From assembly GCF_900536025.1 (NCBI RefSeq), contig NZ_UNOZ01000022.1:62001-126000 (forward strand): a DNA stretch of 64,000 nucleotides, in the 5' to 3' direction. The DNA is from Pseudomonas reidholzensis (GTDB taxonomy: Bacteria; Pseudomonadota; Gammaproteobacteria; Pseudomonadales; Pseudomonadaceae). A program made the translations under genes and the position numbers. The notes beneath the pieces were generated by a model that was given only the letters and a program-made list of their open reading frames with translations, did not search any database and was not told where the DNA came from. Shown piece after piece: positions 1 through 10,863 of this stretch. Position 1 is the first letter of the stretch. Every line of letters starts with the position of its first letter.

Positions 1-177
1 CGTCTTGTCTGTGCCCGCCTGGTCGAGCAGGCGCTCGATGTTCTGGAAGGTTTCGCGGGTTTGCTGCTCGACGCCCGCCTCGAAATCATTGGCAACCTCG
101 CCCGACAGATAGACGGTGCCCTGATGTTTCACGATCAGGCTCATGCGGGCATCGGTGTGCAGGCGTTCAATTGTCAT
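1..177 (-). CDS. RidA/YjgF-family protein, 3' part missing (cut by window edge)
   Basis: The reverse strand reads MTIERLHTDARMSLIVKHQG and continues TVYLSGEVANDF...ETFQNIERLLDQAGTDKT for 59 codons until the window ends. The 'G.vyLSGevA' stretch followed by 'Q...tf.nIerlL..aG' is the N-terminal half of RidA (YER057c/YjgF) proteins, small trimeric enzymes that hydrolyse reactive imines and enamines released by PLP enzymes. The family arginine and glutamate of the active site lie beyond the window. It diverges from an amino acid permease and a PLP aminotransferase at 418-3012, so a clean-up role for that aminotransferase is a reasonable inference. Confidence 0.8.
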   Translation of the reverse strand, partial: MTIERLHTDARMSLIVKHQGTVYLSGEVANDFEAGVEQQTRETFQNIERLLDQAGTDKT

Positions 178-289
178 CGTGTAAATTCCTTAAGGCATTG
201 ATATTTATTAGAAATGTACTGATACGCAGCGCTGGCCCGGGGGCACCCCTGCGTTCGTCAGGAACATTTTTTACCTTTAAATGGAAGGA

Positions 290-318
290 TTGTCCACGGG
301 AGACTTTTAGGCTATAAA
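290..318 (+). promoter_or_regulatory. Predicted sigma-70 promoter of the permease gene
   Basis: TTGTCC at 290-295 and TATAAA at 313-318 are separated by 17 bp, close to the sigma-70 consensus, about 100 bases upstream of the permease start at 418. The 178-417 interval is the only space between the divergent RidA and permease genes and must hold both promoters. The assignment is by eye only. Confidence 0.4.
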
Positions 319-417
319 TGTTTCCACATGTAAGACCATGCGTCCAGGCCGACAGGTAGCGGCCCGGCTGATCGACCTGGCGCCCCACCGCAACAACGCA
401 AGCGTGAGATAAAAACA

Positions 418-1851
418 ATGACAAGTCCCCTAGAGCGTCCACCGCGAAAGCATGAATTCCGCAAGGACATGCAGGCGCGTCACCTGGTCATGTTGGCCAT
501 CGGCGGCACCATCGGCACTGGGTTGTTCCTGGCGTCCGGCTTCACTGTCAGCCAGGCAGGCCCACTCGGCGCGGTGATTGCCTACGCGGTGGGCGCCATC
601 ATGATTTACTGCGTCATGTGCTGCCTCGGCGAGTTGGCGGTGCAGATGCCTGAAACGGGCTCTTTCAGCCACTACGCGACCCGCTACATCGGGCCGGCGA
701 CGGGCTACACCGTGGCATGGCTGTACTGGTTGAGCTGGGCCGTGGCGATCGGCTCGGAGCTGCTGGGCGCAGGGGTGTTGCTGGAGCGCTGGTTCCCTGG
801 GGTGCCGGTGTGGTTCTGGGCGGCGCTGCTGGGCGGGGTCATTACCGTGAACAACCTGTTTTCGGTACGTGCGTTCGCCGAAACCGAATTCTGGCTGTCG
901 TTGATCAAGGTCATCACCGTCGTAGTCTTCATCATCGTTGGCGGCCTGGCCGTCAGCGGCGTGATTGCCGGGGCCGATCCGAGCACCACCGGGTTCGCCA
1001 ACTTCACGCGAGAAGGCTGGTTCCCCACCGGCTTTGGCTCCATCGGGCTGGCGTTGCTCGCCGTCGCATTCGCGTTCGCCGGCACTGAAGTCATCGGTAT
1101 TGCCGCTGGCGAGACCCAAGACCCACAGCGCAACATTCCTCGCGCCCTGCGCGCCACCGTGCTGCGGCTGGTGCTGTTCTTCATCGGCACGATCCTGGTG
1201 ATCTGCCTGCTCCTGCCCCGCGAGCAGGCAGGCCTGACTGAAAGCCCGTTCGTGACGGTGTTCAGCCGGATCGGTATTCCTTATGCCGCCGACATCATGA
1301 ACTTCGTGATCATCACCTCGCTGGTGTCGGCCGCAAACTCGGGGCTGTACGCGGCGGCGAGGATGTTGTGGACCCTGGGCGACCAAGGCCAGCTTCCGCG
1401 CATGTTCTCCCGGCTGACCCGCCGTGGCACCCCGGTCAACGCCATCCTGTTCAGCATGGTCGGTGGTATCGCAGCGTTGCTGAGCAGCGTGTGGGCGCCG
1501 CAAACCATCTACCTGCTGCTGGTGTCCATCGCAGGTTTTGCCATCGTCGCGGTGTGGATCAGCATCGCCGTCTGCCAGATCCTGTTCCGTCGGGACTTCC
1601 TGCGTAACGGCGGCACGCTCGAGCAGCTCAGCTACAAGGTTCGCTGGTACCCATGGGTGCCTATCGTGGCGCTGATCTGTTGTCTCGGCGCCTGCGTCGG
1701 TATCGGCTTCGATCCTGAGCAACGCATCGCGTTGTACGTCAGCGTGCCCTTTATTGCCCTGTGTTACGGTGGTTATTACGCCACCCAGCTGTACAAGTCG
1801 CGGACCACGCCGGTGCCTGCACTACGTGACGCAAGCGACTCCCTGAACTGA
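418..1851 (+). CDS. Amino acid permease (APC superfamily, AAT/LysP-CycA type)
   Basis: This 477-residue, very hydrophobic protein is an inner-membrane, proton-driven amino acid importer by family. It begins with a short cytoplasmic tail (RKDMQARHLVMLAIGG) and the family hallmark GGTIGTGLFLASG near residues 30-42, followed by PETGSFSHYATRYIGP, and shows about 12 membrane segments, the usual number and length. The conserved block FAGTEVIGIAAGETQDPQRN lies mid-protein. It is followed after 39 bases by an aminotransferase, probably in one operon, so its substrate is probably an amino acid that enzyme uses. It is strikingly similar to the permease at 49860-51299. The exact substrate cannot be read from the sequence. 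Confidence 0.9.
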   Translation: MTSPLERPPRKHEFRKDMQARHLVMLAIGGTIGTGLFLASGFTVSQAGPLGAVIAYAVGAIMIYCVMCCLGELAVQMPETGSFSHYATRYIGPATGYTVAWLYWLSWAVAIGSELLGAGVLLERWFPGVPVWFWAALLGGVITVNNLFSVRAFAETEFWLSLIKVITVVVFIIVGGLAVSGVIAGADPSTTGFANFTREGWFPTGFGSIGLALLAVAFAFAGTEVIGIAAGETQDPQRNIPRALRATVLRLVLFFIGTILVICLLLPREQAGLTESPFVTVFSRIGIPYAADIMNFVIITSLVSAANSGLYAAARMLWTLGDQGQLPRMFSRLTRRGTPVNAILFSMVGGIAALLSSVWAPQTIYLLLVSIAGFAIVAVWISIAVCQILFRRDFLRNGGTLEQLSYKVRWYPWVPIVALICCLGACVGIGFDPEQRIALYVSVPFIALCYGGYYATQLYKSRTTPVPALRDASDSLN

Positions 1852-1890
1852 CGCTTTCCCTCCCTCCTGATAAAACCATAAGAGCGCACC

Positions 1891-3012
1891 ATGAAGATCA
1901 AAGAATTCGGCGTAGAAATCTGGATGAACGCCTACGAAACCAAGTGCAAGTACAACCTGGCCGAGACCTGCGTCGAGTCCATCACCCTCGATCAACTGCT
2001 TGAGTTCGCCGGCAAGAAAGACACCATCCTGGCAGAACTGCTGCCGATGAAGATGACCTACGGCGCCATCGAGGGGTCGGATCGCTTGCGCAGCGTCGTC
2101 GCCTCGCTCTACGACCAGCAGGCCAACGAGAACGTCATCATCACCCACGGCGCGATCGGCGCGAATGCCCTGGTGCATGAAACCCTGGTCGAGCCGGGCG
2201 ACCACGTGATTTCGGTTGGGCCGACCTATCAGCAGCACTACTCGATCCCTGAAAGCTACGGTGCCGATGTCTCGATCCTGCGCCTGCGCGAAGAGAATGC
2301 GTTCCTGCCAGACCTGGCAGAACTGCGCGCCATGGTCCGCCAGGACACCAAGCTGATCGCCCTGAACAACCCGAACAACCCGACCGGTTCGCTCATGGAC
2401 CGTGAGTTGCTGGAGCAGATCGTCGAGATCGCACGTTCGGTGGATGCCTGGATCCTCTGTGACGAAGTCTATCGGGGCACTGACCAGGTCGGCAGCGGTT
2501 TCACCGTTTCGATCGCTGACCTTTATGAGAAAGGCATCAGCACCGCCAGCATGTCCAAGACCTATTCGCTGGCAGGCTTGCGCCTGGGCTGGATCGTGGC
2601 GCCGGTCGAGCTGATCCACGCCGTCTCGATCCACCGTGACTACAACACCATCAGCGTGGGCATGCTCGATGATCACTTCGCCGCCATTGCCCTGGAAAAC
2701 CGCGACAAGATCCTCGCGCGCAACCACGCCCTGACCCGCACCAACCTGGCCATCCTCGATGCCTGGGTCGCCGCCGAGCCCAAGGTTTCGTACGTCAAGC
2801 CCAAAGCCGGCACCACTGCCTTGCTGAAGATCGACGCCGACATGTCCTCGCGTGATTTCTGCGTTCGCCTGCTGGATGCCAAAGGCGTGATGTTCACGCC
2901 CGGCAGCGCGCTGGATATCGAAGGCTACGTGCGGATTGGCTATGCCAACAACACCGAAGTGCTGCAGGAAGGCCTGAAGAAGGTCTCGGAGTTCCTGCGC
3001 GAAATCCGCTGA
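1891..3012 (+). CDS. PLP-dependent class I/II aminotransferase-like enzyme
   Basis: This 373-residue fold-type I PLP enzyme has LNNPNNPTG near residue 152, CDEVYRG near 190, and the PLP lysine in SMSKTYSLAGLRLGW near 218. The C-terminus carries GYVRIGYANN with the substrate-carboxylate arginine. The start MKIKEFGVEIWMNAYE is unusual for ordinary aspartate or aromatic aminotransferases. The sequence is somewhat reminiscent of the VioD (capreomycidine synthase) branch, so it may be a lyase, cyclase or oxidase rather than a transaminase. It is co-directional with the upstream permease and close to a RidA gene, which fits an enzyme releasing imine or enamine intermediates. The substrate is unknown. 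Confidence 0.8.
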   Translation: MKIKEFGVEIWMNAYETKCKYNLAETCVESITLDQLLEFAGKKDTILAELLPMKMTYGAIEGSDRLRSVVASLYDQQANENVIITHGAIGANALVHETLVEPGDHVISVGPTYQQHYSIPESYGADVSILRLREENAFLPDLAELRAMVRQDTKLIALNNPNNPTGSLMDRELLEQIVEIARSVDAWILCDEVYRGTDQVGSGFTVSIADLYEKGISTASMSKTYSLAGLRLGWIVAPVELIHAVSIHRDYNTISVGMLDDHFAAIALENRDKILARNHALTRTNLAILDAWVAAEPKVSYVKPKAGTTALLKIDADMSSRDFCVRLLDAKGVMFTPGSALDIEGYVRIGYANNTEVLQEGLKKVSEFLREIR

Positions 3013-3023
3013 TCCAATACCAG

Positions 3024-3064
3024 AAAAGGGGCCTGCGGATATCATCCGCAGGCCCCTTTTTTTT
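3024..3064. terminator. Strong intrinsic terminator between convergent genes
   Basis: A perfect 17-bp stem (3024-3040 with 3044-3060) and a 3-nt loop are followed by a run of T. The stem begins with AAAA and ends with TTTT, so it can stop transcription from both sides: the aminotransferase on the plus strand and the TonB receptor on the minus strand, whose stop codon lies at 3063-3065. Confidence 0.9.
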
Positions 3065-5468
3065 ACCAGTTATAACTGACCTTGGCCGTAATCTCGCGGC
3101 CCGGGTTGTAATAGTTGGCAGTCCCCGAACCGACCACGTGCTGTTCATCGAACAGGTTGCTGACGTTCACCGCCAGGTCGGTACCCTTGGCGATCTGGTA
3201 GTTGAACGCCGCGTCGAACAGCGTGGTGCCCTCGGTTTTCTTGGTGTTGGCGGCATCCATGTAATACGCGCCGACGTAGCGCGCACCCAGGCCAACGCTG
3301 ACGTCAGTGCCCGGTACGCTGTAGTAGCTCCACAACGACGCGGTGTGGTTCGGCGCCGTGGTGAACTCATTACCCTTGAGCGAGCTGCCGTCATACAACG
3401 TGCCGCGAATGACGTCGGACTTCATATACGAATAGCCGCCGATCAGGCTGAGGTTCTGGGTCACCTGCGCCTTGGCCTCCAGGTCGAGGCCGCGGGCCCG
3501 CGACTCGCCCACGGTCTGCTGCTCGATGATGCCGCTCGGCAGTACCACGGCGATGCTGACGTTTTCCTGGGTCAGGTCGTACACCGAGGCCGAGAACAGG
3601 GCATCCATCCCCATCGGTGCATACTTGACGCCCACTTCGTACTGCCTGCCGGTCTGCGGCGTCACGCCGACCTGGGGCGGCGAGACGGACTCCACCATGC
3701 TCACATAGGTCGACACCTCATCGGAGACGATGTAGGTCAGCGCCCCGCGGTAGGAGGTTGCGGAGAAGTGGTCCTTGTCATCGATCTGCACCGGGCTGGA
3801 GAACAGGTTGTAGCCCTTGCTGGTCAGGTCCATCGAGTCGTTGCGCACGCCGGCGGTGACGATGTAGCGCTCGAAGAACGACAGGTTCTGCTGGAGGAAC
3901 ACGGCCTTGGTCGAGACGTCGTTCTTCTTCTCGGTATACGGGGCGAGCGTGCCGGGAACGCCGGTGAATACCGGGTTGGCAATGTCGATCGAGGACACCA
4001 GGTCGTAGACCGAGCTTTCCTTGGTCGAGGAGTCGAGGTACTCCACGCCGACCAGGGTGCTGCTGTCGATGTGCTCGAAGCGCGCATCGTATTGCAGCAT
4101 CAGGTTGCCGTTGAACTGGTTGGCGTCGCTTTCCGTACCCAGCAGGTAGCGAGGGATGGTGGTGCCGACACGTGAAGCGGAATCGCTCAGGTAGACGTAG
4201 CCATAGTCATCCGTCAGCTCGCTGTAGCGCAGGTTGCTGCGCAGCACGAAGCCGTTGTCGAAATCATGGGTGATGTTGCCGCTGAGGCTGGTGCGCTCGA
4301 CATCGTGATAGTTGTAGCTGGGCTCACCATAGAAGTCGCTGCGGTCGTATTCCTTGTCCAGCGGATAGCCGCCGCTGTTGGGCGAGCTGTTGCTCTTGAG
4401 GTAATCCAGGATCACCGTGGCGGAGGTGTAGTCGGTGGGCGCCCAGGTCAGGCCGCCCATGATGAAGCGGTCGTCGTCCTGCGAGTGCTCGTACTCGCGG
4501 TCGCTGTTCTGCAGCTTGGCCGTCAGGCGGCCAGCCACGGTCTGGTTGTCGTTCAGCGCATCGCCGACGTCGATGCCGGTTTCGCGGTGGTTGTACGAGC
4601 CGTAGGTCACGTAGCCCTGGCCGAACTGCTCGAAGCGCGGCTGCTTGGTCACGAAGTTCACCGAGCCACCCGGGTCTGCCGGGCCGAACAGCGTGGAGTT
4701 GGCACCGCGCAGGATCTCGATGCGCTCATAGGCAAACGGGTCTTCGCGCACACCGCGCATCGAGCTCAGGGTCAGGCCGTCGCGGTAGGTGGTGGCCTGG
4801 AAGCCGCGGATCTGGAAGTAGTCGTTGCGGTCGTCCGAGCCATAAAAGTCGCTGACCACACCCGGGGTGTACTGCAGCGCCTCTTCGGTGGTGCTGACGC
4901 TGCGTTGCTCGAGCTCCTTGCGGGTCACCACGGACACGGAAGCGGGCGTGTTGAGGATGCTGGTCGCCACCTTGCCGCCGACCCAGAGCTCTTGGGCGAC
5001 CACCGACTGGGTGTCGTCGCCGGCATTGACCTTGACCTTGGCATTGATGATCAGCGGTGCGAGGCGGTAGTCCTCGGTCGCCCCGATTTCGAGCGGGCCG
5101 TCAGGCTTTTTCAGCGGGACCAGCAAGAAAGCCGCCGGGCTTTGCTGCTCGACCTGCAAATCGCTCCCCTGCACCAGCGAGGCCAATGCCGTCGGGGTGT
5201 CGAACGTCCCGTTCACGCCGCGCGTCGTGCGGTTTTCCACGCTCGACGCCTCGAAGGACAGGCTGATGCCGGCCTCACGTGCAAAGCGGTCGAGCGCCGG
5301 CGCCAGCGCCCCGGCGGGAATGCTCCATTGCTGGACGTGGCTGCTGTGTTCGGCAGGCGAAGGCTGCGCCAGTGACGGCAGCGCATGGCTGCTGACAACC
5401 AAGCCGAGGACGGCAGCGTGAACCGCACGGCTCAATGGACGACGTTGTGAAACGGGGGACCCACTCAT
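3063..5468 (-). CDS. TonB-dependent siderophore-type receptor with N-terminal STN domain
   Basis: This 801-residue outer-membrane receptor takes up ferric siderophores or a similar large ligand using TonB energy. It begins with a signal peptide ending near SLAQ (about residue 35). A secretin/TonB N-terminal (STN) signalling domain follows (WSIPAGALAPALDRFAREAG, about 48-100), then the plug (TPASVSVVTRKELEQR, about 180-330) and a 22-strand barrel ending in the aromatic residue W. The STN domain implies control through an anti-sigma/ECF pair of the FecIR or FpvIR kind, but none is encoded here. An AAGGAG ribosome site lies 6 bases before the ATG. The ligand cannot be deduced, and the gene may be independent of the upstream amino acid genes. 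Confidence 0.93.
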   Translation of the reverse strand: MSGSPVSQRRPLSRAVHAAVLGLVVSSHALPSLAQPSPAEHSSHVQQWSIPAGALAPALDRFAREAGISLSFEASSVENRTTRGVNGTFDTPTALASLVQGSDLQVEQQSPAAFLLVPLKKPDGPLEIGATEDYRLAPLIINAKVKVNAGDDTQSVVAQELWVGGKVATSILNTPASVSVVTRKELEQRSVSTTEEALQYTPGVVSDFYGSDDRNDYFQIRGFQATTYRDGLTLSSMRGVREDPFAYERIEILRGANSTLFGPADPGGSVNFVTKQPRFEQFGQGYVTYGSYNHRETGIDVGDALNDNQTVAGRLTAKLQNSDREYEHSQDDDRFIMGGLTWAPTDYTSATVILDYLKSNSSPNSGGYPLDKEYDRSDFYGEPSYNYHDVERTSLSGNITHDFDNGFVLRSNLRYSELTDDYGYVYLSDSASRVGTTIPRYLLGTESDANQFNGNLMLQYDARFEHIDSSTLVGVEYLDSSTKESSVYDLVSSIDIANPVFTGVPGTLAPYTEKKNDVSTKAVFLQQNLSFFERYIVTAGVRNDSMDLTSKGYNLFSSPVQIDDKDHFSATSYRGALTYIVSDEVSTYVSMVESVSPPQVGVTPQTGRQYEVGVKYAPMGMDALFSASVYDLTQENVSIAVVLPSGIIEQQTVGESRARGLDLEAKAQVTQNLSLIGGYSYMKSDVIRGTLYDGSSLKGNEFTTAPNHTASLWSYYSVPGTDVSVGLGARYVGAYYMDAANTKKTEGTTLFDAAFNYQIAKGTDLAVNVSNLFDEQHVVGSGTANYYNPGREITAKVSYNW

Positions 5469-5610
5469 GTTTCGCTCCTTGGAAGGGAATCGGCAAACTG
5501 GCCTGTATTCCGGCCTTATTCACAGGCCGAGCGAGAATCGGAAACTACCTCATTTATTTTTAGAGTTATGAAAACCCAGCGGCCGCAACCGTTTCCGGGG
5601 TCGTGACAAT

Positions 5611-5724
5611 GCCGGCCTCTTCGCGGGCAAGCCCGCTCCTACAAGGACCACGCCGTTCATGCGGACTACGCCCACCTGTAGGAGCTGGCTCGCCTGCGAT
5701 GGGCTGCGCAGCAGCCCCCAGCGC
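5611..5724. repeat. REP pair (inverted, Pseudomonas type)
   Basis: Two REP-like palindromes face each other: 5611-5645 (core TCGCGGGCAAGCCCGCTCCTAC) and 5686-5724 (GTAGGAGC...GGGCTGCGCAGCAGCCC). They fill most of the 341-base space between the TonB receptor and the dehydrogenase gene. The rest of 5469-5809 should contain the receptor promoter; I saw no convincing Fur box there. Confidence 0.75.
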
Positions 5725-5809
5725 CAGAAAAAGCACCGCCACATTGGAAAATGAAAAATCCACTCAATGCTGCGCACGCTTCTCAGGCTGATCCGCAAGC
5801 TGCCGTACT

Positions 5810-7270
5810 TCAGCGGTCGACGCCGCCCAGGCAGACGTACTTGATCTCCAGGTAGTCTTCGATGCCATAACGCGAGCCTTCGCGGCCAAGGCCCGATTGC
5901 TTGACCCCGCCAAACGGCGCCATCTCGTTGGCGATCGCCGCCGTGTTGACCCCCACCATGCCGTATTCCAGGTCTTCGCTGACGCGCAGTACCCGGCCGA
6001 TATCGCGGGTATAGAAGTAGCTGGCCAGGCCAAACTCGGTGGCATTGGCCCACTCGACCACCTGCGTTTCACTGCTGAAGCGGAACAGGGGCGCCAGCGG
6101 GCCGAAGGTTTCCTCGTGGGCGACCTTCATCTGCGCCGTGACCTCGGTGAGCACGGTTGGCTCGAAGAAGCTGCCACCCAGCGCGTGGCGTTGGCCGCCG
6201 GCAATCAGCCGGGCGCCTTTTTCCAGGGCATCGCTGATGTGCTCCTCGACCTTGCGCACCGCCGCTTCGTCGATCATCGGCCCTTGGGTCACGCCAGCCT
6301 CGGCGCCGTTGCCAAGCGCCAAGGCACGGGCGGCGCTGGCGAGCTTCTCGGCGAACTGGTCGTAGATACCGTCCTGCACATAGATGCGGTTGGCGCAGAC
6401 GCAGGTCTGCCCGGCGTTGCGGAACTTCGACAGCATCGCGCCTTCCACGGCCAGGTCGAGGTCGGCGTCATCGAAGACAATGAACGGCGCGTTGCCGCCC
6501 AGCTCCATCGAGACCTTCTTGACGGTGTCTGCACACTGGGCGATCAGCAGCTTGCCCACCGGGGTGGAGCCGGTGAAGCTGAACTTGCGCACCAGCGGGT
6601 GGCCGGTCAGCACGCTGCCGATCTGCGTGGCGCTGCCGGTGACCACGCTGAACACGCCGGCCGGGATGCCGGCGCGCTCGGCCAGTGCCGCCAGGGCCAG
6701 CGCCGACAGCGGGGTCTGGCTGGCCGGGCGGAGCACCATCGGGCAACCCGCGGCGAGTGCCGGGGCGACCTTGCGGGTGATCATCGCGTGGGGGAAGTTC
6801 CACGGCGTGATGGCCGCTGCGACACCAATCGGCTCCTTGGTGACCATGATGCGTTTGTCGGCCGAAGGCTGCGGGACCGTGTCGCCGTAGACGCGCTTGG
6901 CTTCTTCGGCGAACCACTGCACGAACGACATGCCGTTGCTCAGTTCACCGCGGGCTTCTGCCAGCGGCTTGCCTTGCTCGGCAGTGAGCAAGCGGGCGAG
7001 ATCTTCCAGGTGCTCGAGCATCAGGGCATACCAGCGCTGCAACAGCTCGGCGCGGGCTTTGGCGGTCTGGCGCTTCCACTGTTTGAAGGCGCGGTGCGCG
7101 GCGAGCACCGCGCGTTCTGCTTCGGCGGCGCCCATCTGCGGGATGTGCGCGAGCGTTTCACCGGTGGCCGGGTTGGTCACGGCAAAGGTTTCGCCAGAGT
7201 CGGCGCTGACCCACTGGCCGTCGATAAACGCGTGTTGTTTGAGCAATGAGGGATCGTTGAGTACGAGCAT
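5810..7270 (-). CDS. Sulfolactaldehyde dehydrogenase (GabD-like aldehyde dehydrogenase)
   Basis: This 486-residue NAD(P)-dependent aldehyde dehydrogenase resembles succinate-semialdehyde dehydrogenase. The catalytic cysteine is in FRNAGQTCVCANRIYVQ, the general-base glutamate in MELGGNAPFIVFDDADLD, and the nucleotide-binding loop in FTGSTPVGK. By context it is the last enzyme of the sulfo-Entner-Doudoroff route, oxidising 3-sulfolactaldehyde to 3-sulfolactate. The gene lies 23 bases after the dehydratase gene, in the same operon. I chose the ATG at 7270 (MLVLNDPSLLKQ) over a TTG 15 bases upstream. Succinate semialdehyde or 2-oxoglutarate semialdehyde would be alternatives if it stood alone. 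Confidence 0.85.
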   Translation of the reverse strand: MLVLNDPSLLKQHAFIDGQWVSADSGETFAVTNPATGETLAHIPQMGAAEAERAVLAAHRAFKQWKRQTAKARAELLQRWYALMLEHLEDLARLLTAEQGKPLAEARGELSNGMSFVQWFAEEAKRVYGDTVPQPSADKRIMVTKEPIGVAAAITPWNFPHAMITRKVAPALAAGCPMVLRPASQTPLSALALAALAERAGIPAGVFSVVTGSATQIGSVLTGHPLVRKFSFTGSTPVGKLLIAQCADTVKKVSMELGGNAPFIVFDDADLDLAVEGAMLSKFRNAGQTCVCANRIYVQDGIYDQFAEKLASAARALALGNGAEAGVTQGPMIDEAAVRKVEEHISDALEKGARLIAGGQRHALGGSFFEPTVLTEVTAQMKVAHEETFGPLAPLFRFSSETQVVEWANATEFGLASYFYTRDIGRVLRVSEDLEYGMVGVNTAAIANEMAPFGGVKQSGLGREGSRYGIEDYLEIKYVCLGGVDR

Positions 7271-7293
7271 CAGTCCGGTGTCCAAGGCAAGGG

Positions 7294-9033
7294 TCAGTGA
7301 ATGGGTGGCTCGGGCACGGCTTCGCCGGCCTGCAGGAAATCGAAGTCGCAGCCTTCGTTGGCCTGGGTGACATGCTGCTGGTAGAGGGCCGCGAATGAGC
7401 GGCCGTAGACCTTGTGCTGGGGCGTGTGCGCGGCACGGCGCAGGGCCAGCTCGTCATCGCTGACACGCATGTTCAGCGTGCCGGCAGCGACGTCCAGGTC
7501 GATGATGTCGCCAGTGCGCACCAGTGCCAGCGGCCCGCCGACAGCGGCTTCGGGCGCCACGTGAAGCACGCAGCTGCCATAGTGGGTGCCGCTCATGCGC
7601 GAGTCGGAGATGCGCAGCAAGTCGCGCACACCCGCCTCGAGCAAGCGTTTGGGAATCGGCAGGTTGCCCCACTCAGGCATGCCCGGCGCCCCGACCGGCC
7701 CGGCGTTGCGCAGGATCAGCACGGTGTCGGCGGTGACCTCCAGGGCCGGGTCGTCGATCATCCGGCTGAGGGTTTCGTGGTCATCGAATACCAGCGCCGG
7801 GCCACTGTGGCGGCGCAGCCGAGGGTCGGCGGCGGAAGACTTCATCACCGCGCCGTCGGGGCACAGGTTGCCGCGCAACAGGGCCAGCGTCGCACCTTGC
7901 TCGAGGCTGACCACCGGGTTGTCGAGCGGGCGAATGATGTCGTCGTCATAACACGGCGCATCGGCGAGCAGGCTGTCCCAGCTCTGGCCGGTCGCACCCT
8001 GGCAGTCGAGGTGCAGGTGCGGGGTGATCTTGCGCATCAGCGCGCGCAGGCCACCGGCGAAGTGGTAGTCCTCCATCAGCGCCGTGCCGGACGGGAACAG
8101 GTTGAGCAGCACCGGGATCTGCGCGGCGGCCGCGGCCAGCGTATCCAGGGTCAGGTCGATGCCGGCGCGGCGGGCGATGGCGATCAGGTGGATCGCCGCG
8201 TTGGTCGAGCCGCCCATGGCCATGTACACCGCCACGCCATTGGCGACGTGCCGGTCGGTGAACCAGGTCGAGGGGCGCCGGTCACGCCAGACCAGGTCGA
8301 CGATGGTCGAGCCACACTGCGAGGCCATGCGCGGGTGGGCGCCGTCAGCCGCAGGAATGCTCGAGGCGCCGGGCAAGGTGAAGCCCATGGCGTCGGCGAT
8401 GCTGGTCATGGTCGAGGCGGTGCCGACGGTATTGCAGGTGCCGATCGAACGGGTCATGGCGCCTTCCAGCTCCTCCCAGGCGACGGTGTCGATCAGGCCC
8501 AGGCGGCGCTCGTCCCAGTACTTCTTGGTGTGGGTGCCGGCGCCGGTCTTGACCCCGCGCCACTGGCCGTTGGACATCGGCCCTGCAGGGCAATAGAGCA
8601 CCGGCAAGTCCATGCTCAGCGCCCCCATCAGCAGCCCCGGGGTGGATTTGTCGCAGCCGCCCAGCAACACGGCGCCATCGATCGGCAACGAGCGCAGCAG
8701 CTCTTCGGTTTCCATGGCCAAGAGGTTGCGGTAGAGCATGGTGGTCGGCTTGACCATCACCTCCCCCACCGACTGCACCGGCAGTTCCACCGGGAAGCCG
8801 CCTGCGGCCCAGACACCGCGCTTGACCGCTTCGGCGCGCTCACGCAGGTGCGAATGGCAGGGCGACATCTCGCTCCAGGTATTGAGGATGGCGATCACCG
8901 GCTTGCCCATGAACTCCTCGCGGCGCAGGCCGATCTGCTGCAGGCGCTGACGGTGGGCAAAGGCACGGATGGTGTCGGGGGCGAACCATCGCTGGCTGCG
9001 CAGTTGGTCGATATTCTTGTGCTTGTCGGACAT
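7294..9033 (-). CDS. 6-deoxy-6-sulfogluconate dehydratase (IlvD/Edd family)
   Basis: This 579-residue Fe-S dehydratase of the dihydroxy-acid/phosphogluconate/aldonate dehydratase family carries the cluster-ligand motifs LGGCDKSTPG and GTCNTVGTASTMTSIADAMG. The subgroup resembles sugar-acid (arabonate/xylonate) dehydratases. In this cluster it would convert 6-deoxy-6-sulfogluconate to 2-keto-3,6-dideoxy-6-sulfogluconate (KDSG). The ATG at 9033 (MSDKHKNIDQ) is preferred to an upstream in-frame start at 9102, because that extension would run through the operator at 9067-9084. It is the first gene of a two-gene operon controlled by the operator pair at 9067-9131. Confidence 0.88.
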   Translation of the reverse strand: MSDKHKNIDQLRSQRWFAPDTIRAFAHRQRLQQIGLRREEFMGKPVIAILNTWSEMSPCHSHLRERAEAVKRGVWAAGGFPVELPVQSVGEVMVKPTTMLYRNLLAMETEELLRSLPIDGAVLLGGCDKSTPGLLMGALSMDLPVLYCPAGPMSNGQWRGVKTGAGTHTKKYWDERRLGLIDTVAWEELEGAMTRSIGTCNTVGTASTMTSIADAMGFTLPGASSIPAADGAHPRMASQCGSTIVDLVWRDRRPSTWFTDRHVANGVAVYMAMGGSTNAAIHLIAIARRAGIDLTLDTLAAAAAQIPVLLNLFPSGTALMEDYHFAGGLRALMRKITPHLHLDCQGATGQSWDSLLADAPCYDDDIIRPLDNPVVSLEQGATLALLRGNLCPDGAVMKSSAADPRLRRHSGPALVFDDHETLSRMIDDPALEVTADTVLILRNAGPVGAPGMPEWGNLPIPKRLLEAGVRDLLRISDSRMSGTHYGSCVLHVAPEAAVGGPLALVRTGDIIDLDVAAGTLNMRVSDDELALRRAAHTPQHKVYGRSFAALYQQHVTQANEGCDFDFLQAGEAVPEPPIH

Positions 9034-9066
9034 GAGCTGAGCCTTGATCAATGTGCGCGACGGTAA

Positions 9067-9084
9067 AATCGTAGCGCTGCGAAA
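9067..9084. promoter_or_regulatory. LacI-type operator, copy 1a
   Basis: An imperfect 18-bp palindrome, AATCGTAGCGCTGCGAAA, has its AGCGCT centre at 9073-9078. It lies 34 bases upstream of the dehydratase start codon and matches the consensus AATCGTAGCGCTACGATT seen six times in this cluster. Confidence 0.8.
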
Positions 9085-9113
9085 TTGCCATGAAGCGAGC
9101 ATACTCAGATCGT

Positions 9114-9131
9114 TTTCGCAGCGCTACGATT
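9114..9131. promoter_or_regulatory. LacI-type operator, copy 1b
   Basis: An 18-bp palindrome, TTTCGCAGCGCTACGATT, is centred 47 bp from copy 1a. Together they bracket the likely promoter of the dehydratase-aldehyde dehydrogenase operon. Each promoter of the cluster has two copies at this kind of spacing. Confidence 0.8.
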
Positions 9132-9170
9132 TTTTTCGTCGAACGGTGTCGTGGTGTTTCGCAAGCGGCC

Positions 9171-10855
<1,685 letters not shown>

Positions 10856-10863
<8 letters not shown>

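Noticed and set aside
430..1722. Long minus-strand open frame opposite the first permease (and similar long frames opposite most genes, e.g. 7414-9066, 15043-16863, 53910-55760)
   Set aside because: These are shadows caused by high GC and biased third positions. The products are rich in Arg, His, Gln and Ala, lack family motifs and ribosome sites, and lie opposite well-recognised genes.
5469..5560. Fur box before the TonB receptor gene
   Set aside because: AT-rich stretches are present but no reasonable match to the GATAATGATAATCATTATC pattern was found by eye.
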